Counted from the first letter of the stretch, positions 1 to 8,379 are shown. The stretch is DNA of 47,819 bases from Saccharothrix sp. (GCF_031180885.1 NZ_JAPSLK010000060.1:1-47819); one strand, 5' to 3'. The notes: generated from the sequence alone by a model not told the origin. Numbers and translations: made by a program.

Positions 1-117
1 CGGCAGGCAGCGCCGGCAGGCAGCGCCGGCAGGCAGCGCCGGCAGGCAGCGCCGGCAGGCAGCGCCGGCAGGCAGCGCCGGCAGGCAGCGCCGGCAGGCA
101 GCGCCGGCAGGCAGCGC
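1..117. repeat. 13-bp tandem repeat, nine perfect copies
   Basis: The unit CGGCAGGCAGCGC is repeated nine times without a mismatch, starting at the first base, so the array probably continues outside the window. A 13-bp unit shifts frame at every copy, so the array is unlikely to be coding. Positions 118-273, between the array and the adnA stop codon, are very G-rich on this strand and hold no gene I can support. In mycobacteria adnB directly follows adnA, so this array would lie between the two genes if that order is kept here. Confidence 0.95.
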
Positions 118-273
118 CGGGGCGGCGCGGGCGGCGGCGGTGCCTGGGGTGGCGGTGGCGGTGGCGGTAATGGTGGGCGGGCGGCGCGGCGGGCGGTGGT
201 GGGTGGTGCCCGACCGCAGCGGCGGGTGGCGAGGGGTGGGCGGAGCGGGGTGGGCGTGGGCGGGTGGGGTGGG

Positions 274-3200
274 TTATTGGCTTACTTGGCGGCCTGAGGG
301 GTGGATTGGGCAGGTTGTTCTTGCTGGGCAGCGGTCGCAGTCGGGGTTTTCGGTGGCTGTGTAGGTCGGGCCCACGCTGGAGGTTGCGGCTGCTTGTACG
401 GCTTCCAGCCAGACTCGGACGCCCTGTTCGTCCAGAGGGGCCTGTTCCAGTTCGGTGGCGCCCGTCTTCTTGTTCTCCTTTGCCACGTAGAGCAGGCGGG
501 CGCCGCCGGGGTCGGTGCCCAGGCCGAGGTGGGTGAAGCCGCCCAACGACGATGCGAGTTGGTAGACGGCTAGCTGTGGGTGCTGGCGGGCCTCTTCCTT
601 TGTCACCGGGGACTTGCCGGTTTTCAGGTCGATCACCACCGGGCGGCCCTCGCGGTCGGTTTCCAGGCGGTCTACTCGGCCTCGGACTCGTAGGTGGGGG
701 CCGCCCGACGGTTTCGGGACCTCCACGTTGATCTCGTGTTCGACCGCCACCTGGGTCAGCTGGTCGCGGCTTGAAGCCAGCCAGGTCAGGAATGTGTCCA
801 GCATCTTTTCCACGCGTAGGCGTTCGCGGCGGGAGAACCACGGGGCGCCGGCGTCGACGGCCGACCAGGCCTCGGCGAGTTTGGCGCGCAGCTCCTTTTC
901 GTCGGCACCGGTCGCCGCAGCTTGGGCCAGGGCGTGGACCAGGGTGCCGGTGACGGACGCCAACTCGGCTGGGTCCTGGCCGCCGTGGCGTTCCACCACC
1001 CAGCGGAGCGGGCACTTTGAGAGGACCTCGACGGTGGACGGGGACACGCTGACCGTGTGGTCCTCTGTCCACAGTGGATCGTCGGTCGTCACGTCGGCCA
1101 AGCCGTACCAGGAGTCCGGGTGTGCGCCGGGGACGCCGGCTGCTGCTAGGCGGGCCAGTTGGGTCGCGGCTCGGGTGCGGCGGTCTTCGGGTTCGTCGTC
1201 GGAGCACACGACTCGGCGGAGTTCGCCGACGAGTTCGGCTAGGACCAAGCCCCGTTCTGGGGTGAAGGTCGGGCGCTCGGGCTGGTCGGTGGAGAGTTCT
1301 TCCAGCTCGTCCAGGAAGCGGGACGGTTGTTCGTCTTCGCCTCGAACGGCGCTGACCAGGAGGGTTCGGCGCGCCCGGCTTACGGCGACCAAGAGCAGGC
1401 GGCGTTCCTCGGCCAGGAGTGGGGCGATGGCGGAGACCTCCTCGCCTACGCCGGTGAGGGTGTCCACCATTCGTTCCACGCCGAGCAGGGAGCCGCGCAG
1501 CCGGAGGTCTGGCCAGCTGCCCTCCTGCACACCTGGGACGGCGACGACCGTCCATTCTCGGCCGGCGGACGCGTGTGCGGTCAGGACGGTTACCGCCTCG
1601 CCAATGGGGGCGGAGGCGGCGAGTGTGTCGCCTACGATTTCCTGGGACGCCAGGTAGTCGGCGAAACCCTCGGCGCCTGCGCCTGGCAGGCGATCCACGT
1701 ACTTGGCCGCCGCCTCGAACAAGCCGACTATCGCGTCCAGGTCGCGGTCGGCCTGCATGCCGGACGTGCCGTGCCGAGCCGACTGGGCTACCCAGCGGTT
1801 CTCCAGGCCGGTGGACTGCCACATGTCCCACAGCACCTGCTCGACGCTGTGGCCGTCAGAGATGCCCTTGCGCGCCTTGCGGAGCAGGCCGGCCACGCGA
1901 CGGGCGGGCATGGCCTCGGCGTCCTCCAGGGCCGCCAGGCGGTCGTCGGATTCGATCACCTCGACGAGGAGCTCGCCGCTGGGGCGGTCGCCGCCTGCCG
2001 CCATTTCGAGACGGCGCAGGCCGCGGCGCAAGCGTCTAAGTGCCAACGGGTCCGCGCCGCCCAGAGGGGAAGCGAGGAGCATGGCTGCGGTGTCCTCGTC
2101 CAGGGAACCTGGGGAGGCGGCGCATCTGAGGAGGGCCAGGAAAGGGGCCACGGCGGGTTGCTGGGCCAAAGGCAACTCGTTGGTCGGCACTGCCACCGGT
2201 ACGCCTGCCGCCAGCAAGGCTCGTTGCAGGACCGGCAGCGAACGGCTGGTGGACCGCGCCACCACCGCCATCTCCGACCACGGCACGCCATCGATCAGGT
2301 GCGCCCGCCGCAACTGGTCGGCCACCCAGCTCGCCTCCTGCGCCCCGGACGCGAACAGCCGCACCTGCACGTGACCCGACCCCTCCACGGGCAGCACGTC
2401 CCGCGTCGGCGACGTGCCGGGCAGCCGCGCGGACAGTCTCCGCACCGCGTCCCGGACCTCCGGCGCCATCCGGTGGCTCTGCCGCAGCACCACGGTCGGC
2501 CAGTCCGAATCGGCCAGCAGCACCGGGTCCGCCCCGCGGAACGAAAACACCGCCTGGTCCGGGTCACCCGTCAGCACGAACTCCTCCGCCGCCGCCCCCA
2601 GCCGCGACACGAACTCGAACTGCAACGGGTCCAGGTGCTGCGCGTCGTCCACCAGCAGGTGCCGGACCCGCCGCTGCTCCCCCAGCAGCACGTCCGGCTC
2701 GGTGTCGAACGCCAGCAGGGCACTGCCGACCAGTTCCGCCGCGTCGTAGGACGCCGCCAGCCCCTGCCCCGCCCCGGCCAACAGGCTGACCTGCTCGTAC
2801 TGGATCGCGAACAGCCCGGCCGCCACCCACTCGTCCCGCCCCTGCGCCCGTCCCAGCTCCACCAGGTCCTCCGGGGCCAGCCCGCGCTCGGTGGCGCGCA
2901 GCAGCAGGTCGCGCAGCTCGTGGGCGAACCCGGGCAACGCCAGCGCCGGCCGAAGCCGCTCCGGCCACTTCCGCGCGCCCATCCCCACGTCACCGGCCAG
3001 CAGCTCGCGCACCACCGCGTCCTGCTCCGGACCGGACAGCAGGCGCGGTGTCGGCTCGCCCGCCTGCACGGCCTGCGCCCGCAGCACCGCGTAGGCGTAC
3101 GAGTGAACCGTTCTGACCAGCGGTTCCTGCGTGGTCGGCAGCACCTCCCCCTCGGCGCTGCTGGTGAGCGACCTCGTGATGTGGGCGCGCAGGGACACCG

Positions 3201-3429
3201 CCGCCCGCCGGTTCGGTGTCAACACCAAGATCCGCTCCGGGTGCACCCCGCCCCGCCGCACCCGATCGGCCACCACCTCCGCGAGCAGCTCGGTCTTGCC
3301 CGTGCCGGGGCCGCCGAGCACCCGCAGCGGCCCGCCGGCGTGGTCGAACACGGCGCGCGCGGGCGCGTCCCAGTGGCGCTCGGGGCGGTCCTCCCGCACC
3401 CGGCGCACCAGCAACGGAGCCCGGTTCAC
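274..3429 (-). CDS. adnA: AdnA-type subunit of the AdnAB DNA helicase-nuclease
   Basis: UvrD/RecB-family protein of about 1051 residues, near the usual AdnA length. AdnAB is the mycobacterial-type motor-nuclease that resects double-strand DNA ends for recombination. A Walker A motif, GGPGTGKT, lies near residues 39-46. The motif II position near residue 260 reads VDDAQ instead of the usual DExx, which fits the view that the AdnA motor is the weaker one in the dimer. The C-terminus has a RecB-type nuclease (GRVDRLE, then VIDLKTGK near 930, then HPQLAVYQ). Four cysteines suited to an AddB-like iron-sulfur cluster are visible: KCPLRW near 805 and CDRCPARTTC near 1030. I chose the GTG at 3429 because an ATG at 3480 adds 17 residues of no recognisable homology. 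Position next to the ATL gene matches Rv3202c beside Rv3204. AdnB should lie just outside the window. Confidence 0.88.
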   Translation of the reverse strand: MNRAPLLVRRVREDRPERHWDAPARAVFDHAGGPLRVLGGPGTGKTELLAEVVADRVRRGGVHPERILVLTPNRRAAVSLRAHITRSLTSSAEGEVLPTTQEPLVRTVHSYAYAVLRAQAVQAGEPTPRLLSGPEQDAVVRELLAGDVGMGARKWPERLRPALALPGFAHELRDLLLRATERGLAPEDLVELGRAQGRDEWVAAGLFAIQYEQVSLLAGAGQGLAASYDAAELVGSALLAFDTEPDVLLGEQRRVRHLLVDDAQHLDPLQFEFVSRLGAAAEEFVLTGDPDQAVFSFRGADPVLLADSDWPTVVLRQSHRMAPEVRDAVRRLSARLPGTSPTRDVLPVEGSGHVQVRLFASGAQEASWVADQLRRAHLIDGVPWSEMAVVARSTSRSLPVLQRALLAAGVPVAVPTNELPLAQQPAVAPFLALLRCAASPGSLDEDTAAMLLASPLGGADPLALRRLRRGLRRLEMAAGGDRPSGELLVEVIESDDRLAALEDAEAMPARRVAGLLRKARKGISDGHSVEQVLWDMWQSTGLENRWVAQSARHGTSGMQADRDLDAIVGLFEAAAKYVDRLPGAGAEGFADYLASQEIVGDTLAASAPIGEAVTVLTAHASAGREWTVVAVPGVQEGSWPDLRLRGSLLGVERMVDTLTGVGEEVSAIAPLLAEERRLLLVAVSRARRTLLVSAVRGEDEQPSRFLDELEELSTDQPERPTFTPERGLVLAELVGELRRVVCSDDEPEDRRTRAATQLARLAAAGVPGAHPDSWYGLADVTTDDPLWTEDHTVSVSPSTVEVLSKCPLRWVVERHGGQDPAELASVTGTLVHALAQAAATGADEKELRAKLAEAWSAVDAGAPWFSRRERLRVEKMLDTFLTWLASSRDQLTQVAVEHEINVEVPKPSGGPHLRVRGRVDRLETDREGRPVVIDLKTGKSPVTKEEARQHPQLAVYQLASSLGGFTHLGLGTDPGGARLLYVAKENKKTGATELEQAPLDEQGVRVWLEAVQAAATSSVGPTYTATENPDCDRCPARTTCPIHPSGRQVSQ

Positions 3430-3492
3430 TGCCACGTGCCGATGGAACCACGACCCACCGACAATCCCGGCACCGCCCATTTGTACGAGGTC

Positions 3493-3522
3493 TTGACAAA
3501 ACGCAGTGGTCTAGTCCACTTT
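3493..3522 (+). promoter_or_regulatory. Chitinase promoter with DasR-type dre operator
   Basis: A consensus -35 hexamer TTGACA lies at 3493-3498. The 16-bp dyad AGTGGTCTAGTCCACT at 3505-3520 overlaps the spacer and the expected -10 region. It differs at one position from the published DasR-responsive element of Streptomyces, A(G/C)TGGTCTAGACCA(G/C)T. DasR represses chitin and N-acetylglucosamine genes and is released by amino-sugar phosphates. A GH18 chitinase gene starts 65 bp downstream, so repression of that gene is the natural reading. The site also lies upstream of the divergent adnA gene. Confidence 0.8.
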
Positions 3523-3584
3523 GAGACCCGACCGGAGCCGTCTCCCCGCCGCCGGACGACTCCTCCCTGTGGTCTGGAGGAACG

Positions 3585-4538
3585 ATGAAACCCTTGCGGC
3601 GGTTGACGATCGCACTCACCGCGGGTGTCGCGGCGATGGCCCTGGCCCCGGTCGCGGAGGCCGCGCCGAACCCCGTCCTGGCGTCCCCGTACCTGTACCA
3701 GTGGGGCAACAAACCCAATCCGGTGAATGTCATGAACGCCACCGGCGTGAAGACCTTCACGCTCGCGTTCGTCCTCTCCGACGGCGGCTGCAACCCCGCG
3801 TGGGACGGCACCCGCTCCCTGACCGGCTCGGACGCCACCCTGATCCGCAACATCCGCGCGGCCGGCGGCGACGTGATCCCGTCCTTCGGCGGCTGGTCCG
3901 GCCGCAAGCTCGGCCAGTACTGCTCGTCCGCGAGCGCCCTGGCCGGCGCCTACCAGAAGGTGATCAACGCCTACCAGCTCAAGGCGATCGACATCGACAT
4001 CGAGGCCGCCGAGTTCGAGAACGCGACCGTGCAGGACCGCGTGCTCGGCGCGCTGAAGATCGTCAAGCAGAACAACCCCGGCATCCGCACGGTGATCACC
4101 ATGCCCACCGACCGGTCCGGCCCGAACACCTGGGGGAAGCGCCTGATCACCCGCTCGAAGGACCTCGGCGCGCAGATCGACGTCTGGTCGGTGATGCCGT
4201 TCAACTTCGGCGGCCCCAGCGACCTCGTGGCCGGCACCAAGTCCGCCGTGGACGGCCTGAAGAACCACGTCAAGGCCACGTTCGGGCTCACCGACGACGC
4301 CGCCTACCGCCGCAGCGGCCTGTCCTCGATGAACGGCGTCACCGACACCGGCGAGACCGTCACCACCGCGCAGTTCCGCGCCATGCGCGACTGGGCGACC
4401 TCGAAACACCTGGCGCGCTTCACCTTCTGGGCCACCAACCGGGACCGCGGCAACTGCGGCGGGTCCACGTCCGACTGCTCCGGCACCAACCAGGGCACCT
4501 ACGACTTCACGAGGGTCGTGGCCGGCTACACGGGCTGA
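3585..4538 (+). CDS. Secreted GH18 chitinase
   Basis: A 317-residue extracellular glycoside hydrolase of family 18, predicted to cleave beta-1,4 bonds in chitin. The N-terminus is a Sec signal peptide (MKPLRR, a hydrophobic core, then AEA before the mature start at APNP). The GH18 catalytic strand reads AIDIDIEAAEF near residues 129-139, keeping the D-x-D-x-E spacing with Glu as acid/base. Substrate-side strands such as PSFGGWSG and WSVMPFNFGG are also typical. There is no separate carbohydrate-binding module, so this is a compact single-domain enzyme. The ATG follows GGAGG at 3576-3580. The dre-like site upstream suggests DasR control. The family is secure; exo or endo mode and exact substrate cannot be read from the sequence. 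Confidence 0.9.
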   Translation: MKPLRRLTIALTAGVAAMALAPVAEAAPNPVLASPYLYQWGNKPNPVNVMNATGVKTFTLAFVLSDGGCNPAWDGTRSLTGSDATLIRNIRAAGGDVIPSFGGWSGRKLGQYCSSASALAGAYQKVINAYQLKAIDIDIEAAEFENATVQDRVLGALKIVKQNNPGIRTVITMPTDRSGPNTWGKRLITRSKDLGAQIDVWSVMPFNFGGPSDLVAGTKSAVDGLKNHVKATFGLTDDAAYRRSGLSSMNGVTDTGETVTTAQFRAMRDWATSKHLARFTFWATNRDRGNCGGSTSDCSGTNQGTYDFTRVVAGYTG

Positions 4539-4555
4539 GTGGAATCCTTGGCCGG

Positions 4556-4882
4556 GTGGATGAAGAGCTGCACGAGTTGGTCCGCGAGGTGGTGCGGTCG
4601 ATCCCCCGCGGACGCGTGGCCACCTACGGCGACGTCGCCGACCTGTCCCGCGCCCCGTCGCCCCGGCTGGTCGGCCAGGTCCTGAACCAGGACGGGCACG
4701 ACCTGCCGTGGCACCGGGTGCTGCGGGCCAACGGCACGTGCGCGCCGCACATCGCCGACGAGCAGTTGCAACTGCTGCGCGAGGAAGGCGTGGTGGCCGA
4801 CAACGGGAAGGTCAACCTGCGCACGTACCGCTGGGAAGAGGCGGTCAAGGAGAAGGAGGAGGAGCCACCGGGCCTGTGGTGA
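4556..4882 (+). CDS. Alkyltransferase-like (ATL) DNA repair protein
   Basis: A 108-residue protein with the DNA-binding fold of O6-alkylguanine-DNA alkyltransferases (IPRGRVATYGDVA, then VGQVLNQ). The active-site motif reads PWHRVL: tryptophan replaces the cysteine of PCHRV, which defines ATL proteins. These cannot transfer the alkyl group; they bind alkylated guanine and pass the lesion to nucleotide excision repair. The GTG at 4556 is the first plausible start after the chitinase stop (17 bp gap); the ribosome site is weak, so the two genes may be cotranscribed. The last 38 bp overlap the convergent TPR gene. The position beside adnA matches M. tuberculosis Rv3204. Confidence 0.88.
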   Translation: MDEELHELVREVVRSIPRGRVATYGDVADLSRAPSPRLVGQVLNQDGHDLPWHRVLRANGTCAPHIADEQLQLLREEGVVADNGKVNLRTYRWEEAVKEKEEEPPGLW

Positions 4883-5234
4883 CCCGCGCGGCGACCCGCT
4901 CGACCTCGGCGGCCACGTCGGGGTCGCGGGTCAGCGCGGCGGCCAGCCGCAGTTCCGGCAGCGCCTCGGCGGGCCGGCTCCGCCGGGTCAGCGTGCGGCC
5001 CAGCAGCAGCCGGGCGTAACCGTCGGACGGGTCGAGGTCGACCAGCGTGCGCAACACGGCCTCGGCCCGCCCCAGCGCGGCGGACTGGAAGTGCGCCAGC
5101 GCCAGCTCGGTGAGCACCGTCCGGTCGGTCGGGGCGTGCTCGGCGGCCTCTACCAGGAACCGCGCGGCACCGCTCGGGTCGCCGGCGGCCCGGAACTCGC
5201 GGCCCTTGGCCAGCAGCTCGCGGACGTCGGACAT
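4845..5234 (-). CDS. Small TPR-repeat protein
   Basis: 129 residues that are almost entirely helical, with about three tetratricopeptide-like repeats (GDPSGAARFLVEAAEHAP, then ALGRAEAVLRTLVDLDP, then SRPAEALPELRLAAAL). TPR proteins are scaffolds for protein contacts; no catalytic residues are visible and the C-terminus is a short proline-rich tail. The ATG directly follows the pirin stop codon with no gap, and its GAGG lies inside the pirin gene, so the two are translationally coupled. Its 3' end overlaps the convergent ATL gene by 38 bp. The partner is unknown; pirin is the obvious candidate because of the coupling. Confidence 0.8.
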   Translation of the reverse strand: MSDVRELLAKGREFRAAGDPSGAARFLVEAAEHAPTDRTVLTELALAHFQSAALGRAEAVLRTLVDLDPSDGYARLLLGRTLTRRSRPAEALPELRLAAALTRDPDVAAEVERVAARVTTGPVAPPPSP

Positions 5235-6191
5235 TCAGACCTCCTCGTCCGCCGGGCTCACGTGCGGCACGTGGGTCCGGCCCAGTCGACCGGCCTGGAA
5301 GTCCTCGATGGCGTCGAGGATCTCCCGCCGGGTGTTCATCACGAACGGCCCGTACCGGGCCACCGGCTCGTTCAGCGGCAGCCCGCCCAGGACCAGCACG
5401 TCCCAGGTGGTGTCGGCCTGCATGGTCACCGCCGACCCGTGGCCGAACACGGCCAGCCGCCCTTCCTCCAGCGGCCGCTTCTCCGCCCCGACGGTCCCCC
5501 GCCCGGACAGCACGTAGACCAGGGCGTTGAAGTCCTCCGGCCACGGCAGCGCGAGACGAGCGCCCGCGCTGAAGGTCGCGTGCAGGTAGGTGATCGGCGT
5601 GTAGGTCATCCCCGGCCCGCGATAGCCCGCCACGTCCCCGGCGATCACCCGGACCAGCGCGCCACCGTCGTCGCTGGACAGCAGCACGGCGTCACGCGCC
5701 TTGATGTCCTGGTAGCGCGGAGGCGACCACTTGGCCACCTTGGGCAGGTTCACCCACAACTGCACGCCGTGGAACAACCCGCCCTTGGCCACCATCTCCT
5801 GCGGCGGGAGTTCGCTGTGCAAAACGCCGCTGCCGGCGGTCATCCACTGGGTGGCCCCGTCGGTGATCAACCCGCCACCACCGGTCGAGTCCTGGTGCTC
5901 GAACGCCCCGTCGATCATGTAGGTGACCGTCTCGAACCCCCGGTGCGGGTGCCACGGCGCCCCCTTGGCCTCACCCGGCCCGTACTCGACCGCACCCATG
6001 TGGTCGAGCAGCAGGAACGGGTCGGCCAGCGCGAGGTCCGCGCCGGGGAACGGCCGCCGGACCTGGAAGCCCTCCCCTTCGAGGAACTTCTGCGCCTGGA
6101 CCACCTTCCGGACCGGCCGCCAGCCGGTCGCGACCTCGGACAGCTCGGGCAGCCTGGGCAGGGTCAGGGTGTCTGCGGTGACGGCGGGCAT
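5235..6191 (-). CDS. Pirin family bicupin protein
   Basis: A 318-residue pirin. The N-terminal cupin carries the metal-site and core motifs HPHRGFETVTYMIDG, HQDS and GSGVLHSE near residues 80-135; the C-terminal cupin is more divergent, as usual. Bacterial pirins bind iron; some act as quercetin 2,3-dioxygenases and others modulate enzymes or respond to redox state. The exact activity here cannot be assigned. The start is supported by GGAGG about 6 nt upstream. The gene is the first of a two-gene unit with the TPR protein and has its own 90-bp upstream region containing a dyad. It may also receive read-through from the nitrate genes. Confidence 0.9.
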   Translation of the reverse strand: MPAVTADTLTLPRLPELSEVATGWRPVRKVVQAQKFLEGEGFQVRRPFPGADLALADPFLLLDHMGAVEYGPGEAKGAPWHPHRGFETVTYMIDGAFEHQDSTGGGGLITDGATQWMTAGSGVLHSELPPQEMVAKGGLFHGVQLWVNLPKVAKWSPPRYQDIKARDAVLLSSDDGGALVRVIAGDVAGYRGPGMTYTPITYLHATFSAGARLALPWPEDFNALVYVLSGRGTVGAEKRPLEEGRLAVFGHGSAVTMQADTTWDVLVLGGLPLNEPVARYGPFVMNTRREILDAIEDFQAGRLGRTHVPHVSPADEEV

Positions 6192-6250
6192 CGCTGCCTC
6201 CTTCGACGGGGACCTCCAGGATGCGGGGGTCGCTCAGCCCGCACAACCTG

Positions 6251-6264
6251 GTTGAAGTCTCAAC
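6251..6264. promoter_or_regulatory. Dyad upstream of pirin
   Basis: GTTGA-AGTC-TCAAC, two perfect 5-bp arms 60 bp before the pirin start codon. The shape resembles MarR/HxlR-type operators, which often control pirin genes, but no regulator gene is adjacent. Its role is inferred only from position and symmetry. Confidence 0.3.
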
Positions 6265-6281
6265 TATTCCCCGGCGAAGTC

Positions 6282-6950
6282 CTACGCCACGTCCTCCAGG
6301 CAACGCGCCTGGTAGTACCTCAACAACACGGCCTCGACGACCCGCAGATGTGCCCCGATGGGCGCGGCCACGACTGAAGCGCCCGACTCGGCCACCGCCC
6401 GGTGGAACAAACCCGGCGCGAGCAGCCAAGACGCCACCGCCACGCGGCCCGGCGTCGACGCGATCACCTCCGAGATGTGCGGCGACGCGGTAGCCGCGTA
6501 GCCGATCTGGACCGGACCGCCCACCCGCCGTGACAGCGCCTGGGCCACCTTGCCGACCTCGGCCAACGCCCGCGCGTCCGAAGACCCCGCCGCCGCCAGC
6601 ACCACCGAGTCGCCGGGCTCCCAGCCCGCCTCCTCCAACCGCGCCACCAAAGCCGGCACCAAAGCCGGCCCGATGGGAGCGGTGACCACCACATCGGGGT
6701 GGCCCGACGCCTCGATCTGGGCCGGGATGTCCACCCGCACGTGGTACCCGGCCGCCAGGAACGCCGGCACGACCACGGCTGGACCGTCTACCGAGCGCAG
6801 CACGGCAGTCACGTCAGGCTGCCGAACGTCCGCATAAGCCACCCGCACCGGCACGCCGCCCAACCGCGACCGCACCAGCGCGGCGATCTCCTCCACCACG
6901 ACGGCACCAGCGGGATCACGCGTGCCGTGTGCCACGAGAACCAACGTCAT
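6282..6950 (-). CDS. CbiX/SirB-like sirohydrochlorin chelatase
   Basis: 222 residues with two CbiX half-domains. The N-terminal half starts with VLVAHGTRDP, carrying the conserved catalytic histidine, and has AGYHVRVDIP with the second metal-side histidine. In the second half the corresponding segment is AAAGSSDA, without histidine, so only one half looks catalytic, as in other long CbiX proteins. The reaction is metal insertion into sirohydrochlorin; next to a siroheme-dependent nitrite reductase the product is most likely siroheme. Its ATG overlaps the nnaR stop by 4 bp (ATGA), so it is coupled to that gene. M. tuberculosis has the same pair as Rv0260c-Rv0259c. Confidence 0.85.
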   Translation of the reverse strand: MTLVLVAHGTRDPAGAVVVEEIAALVRSRLGGVPVRVAYADVRQPDVTAVLRSVDGPAVVVPAFLAAGYHVRVDIPAQIEASGHPDVVVTAPIGPALVPALVARLEEAGWEPGDSVVLAAAGSSDARALAEVGKVAQALSRRVGGPVQIGYAATASPHISEVIASTPGRVAVASWLLAPGLFHRAVAESGASVVAAPIGAHLRVVEAVLLRYYQARCLEDVA

Positions 6951-8062
6951 ACCGCGACTCCAGCGGGGTCCATGGCCAGTCGGTAGCCGCGTTTCACAAC
7001 CGTCGTCACCATCCGGGGCTCGCCCAGCGCCGTCCGCAGCCGGCCGATCGCCGTCTCCACCGCGTGCTCCTCGCCACCACTGGGCAACGCGGCCAGCAAC
7101 TCGCGCCTCGACACCACCCGGCCCCGCGCGGCGGCCAGGACGCGCAAAACCGCCATCGGAGCGGGCGCGACGGGCCGGAGTTCGCCGTCCACCACGACCG
7201 CCTGGCCGCGCAGCTCGATGTCCCGGGCGGCGATGCGCAGGCGGGTCGCCCGCGCGGGCAGGGCCAAGGTCAGCTCACGGGCCAGGGCGCCGATCCGAGC
7301 CCTGGCCGGCTGCACCACGGGCACACCGGCCGCGACCAGCGGACCGGCCGTGATCGACCCGACGCCCACCACCAGCACGTCCGACCGCAGAGCGCTCACG
7401 AGCTCCTTGTAGCGACCGGTCGCCGAAGCCAGCTTCAGCAGGTTCGCCGCCGCCGGCGCGCTGGTGAAGGTCAACGCGTCCACCTGACGAGCCAGGACGG
7501 CGTCCACCAGGCGGTCCAGCGGAGCGGAGTCGACCGGGCCGGTCCAGCGGTACACCGAGACCGGGACGACCTCCGCACCCGCGTTCTCCAGCGCCGACAC
7601 GAAATCGGGCAAGGGCTCGCCGTGCTGCTGCACCGCGATCCGCTTGCCCGCCACCCCCGATCGGATCAGGTGGTCGAGCAGTTCGGCGTTGCTCTCGCCC
7701 TCCGGCGACCACGCCTCCACCAGACCCGCCGCCCGCACGGCCCCGCGCGCCTTCGGACCGCGGGCCATCACCTGCGCGCCGGACAGCCGGTTGAGCAGGC
7801 GCGCGGCCAGGCCCCAGCCCTCCGCGGCCTCGACCCAGCCCCGGAAACCGATGCCGGTGGTCGCCACCGCGATGTCCAGCGGCCGTTCCACCACCTCGCG
7901 GGTGGCGGCCAGCAGTTCCGCGTCGTCGGGCAGCGGCACGATGCGGATCGCCGGGCCGTGCAGCACGGTCGCGCCCTTGCGCTCCAACAGCGCCGTCAGT
8001 TCGTCGGCCCGCCGGGCGGCGGTCACGCCGACCGTGTACCCGGCCAGCGGGGCGGCGTTCAC
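6947..8062 (-). CDS. nnaR: NnaR-type nitrate/nitrite regulator (HemD domain plus winged helix)
   Basis: 371 residues. Residues 1 to about 255 form a uroporphyrinogen-III synthase (HemD) fold, with AGYTVGVTAARRADEL at the start and LTFTSAPAAANLL in the second lobe. The C-terminal ~100 residues are an OmpR-like winged helix (LRVLAAARGRVVSRRELLAALP, then VKRGYRLAMDP). This architecture defines NnaR of Streptomyces and mycobacteria, which works with GlnR to activate nitrate and nitrite assimilation. The HemD domain probably acts as a sensor rather than an enzyme, though its ligand cannot be seen here. The GTG at 8062 overlaps the nirD stop by 4 bp, and cbiX overlaps its end, so the regulator is made from the operon it should control. 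Confidence 0.85.
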   Translation of the reverse strand: MNAAPLAGYTVGVTAARRADELTALLERKGATVLHGPAIRIVPLPDDAELLAATREVVERPLDIAVATTGIGFRGWVEAAEGWGLAARLLNRLSGAQVMARGPKARGAVRAAGLVEAWSPEGESNAELLDHLIRSGVAGKRIAVQQHGEPLPDFVSALENAGAEVVPVSVYRWTGPVDSAPLDRLVDAVLARQVDALTFTSAPAAANLLKLASATGRYKELVSALRSDVLVVGVGSITAGPLVAAGVPVVQPARARIGALARELTLALPARATRLRIAARDIELRGQAVVVDGELRPVAPAPMAVLRVLAAARGRVVSRRELLAALPSGGEEHAVETAIGRLRTALGEPRMVTTVVKRGYRLAMDPAGVAV

Positions 8063-8379
8063 GGCGACCCGACCTGGACGATGCCGTCGGCCACGCGGAC
8101 CGGGTGGACGGGGACCGCCGTGGACGGGTCGTCCAGGCACTTGCCGGTGCTCAGCTCGAACGCCTGCTTGTACACCGGCGACACCACCACCGGCACGCCG
8201 CCCCGGTCGCCGACGATGCCCCGAGCCAGCACGGCGGCGCCGCTGAACGGGTCGATGTTGCCCAACGCGTGCACCTGGCCGTCGTGGGTCAGGAAGACGG
8301 CGACCTGGGTCCCGTCGGGCAGCAGGGCGGCCACGCCGCTCTCCGGCTGCAACGCGCTCAACTCGCACACGGGTGTCAT
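8059..8379 (-). CDS. nirD: Assimilatory nitrite reductase small subunit NirD
   Basis: 106 residues with the Rieske-like beta fold of NirD (VAVFLTHDGQVHALGNIDPF, then VVSPVYKQAFELSTGKCLDD). As in other NirD proteins, the Cys-x-His pairs that hold a Rieske cluster are absent, so it is structural or assembly-related rather than a redox protein. It partners NirB in reducing nitrite to ammonium in the cytoplasm. The ATG overlaps the nirB stop by 4 bp (ATGA), and the stop overlaps the nnaR GTG by 4 bp. Confidence 0.93.
   Translation of the reverse strand: MTPVCELSALQPESGVAALLPDGTQVAVFLTHDGQVHALGNIDPFSGAAVLARGIVGDRGGVPVVVSPVYKQAFELSTGKCLDDPSTAVPVHPVRVADGIVQVGSP

Noticed and set aside
1..117. CRISPR-like array
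   Set aside because: Units are directly abutting with no unique spacers, and no cas genes are near. The same applies to 47660-47809.
1327..3588. Long plus-strand open frame opposite adnA
   Set aside because: It is antisense to a gene with clear helicase and nuclease motifs, and its translation is rich in Arg, Gln, His and Gly with no domain.
6251..6264. Terminator for cbiX
   Set aside because: The stem is only 5 bp and no T-run follows; a dyad operator before pirin is more likely.
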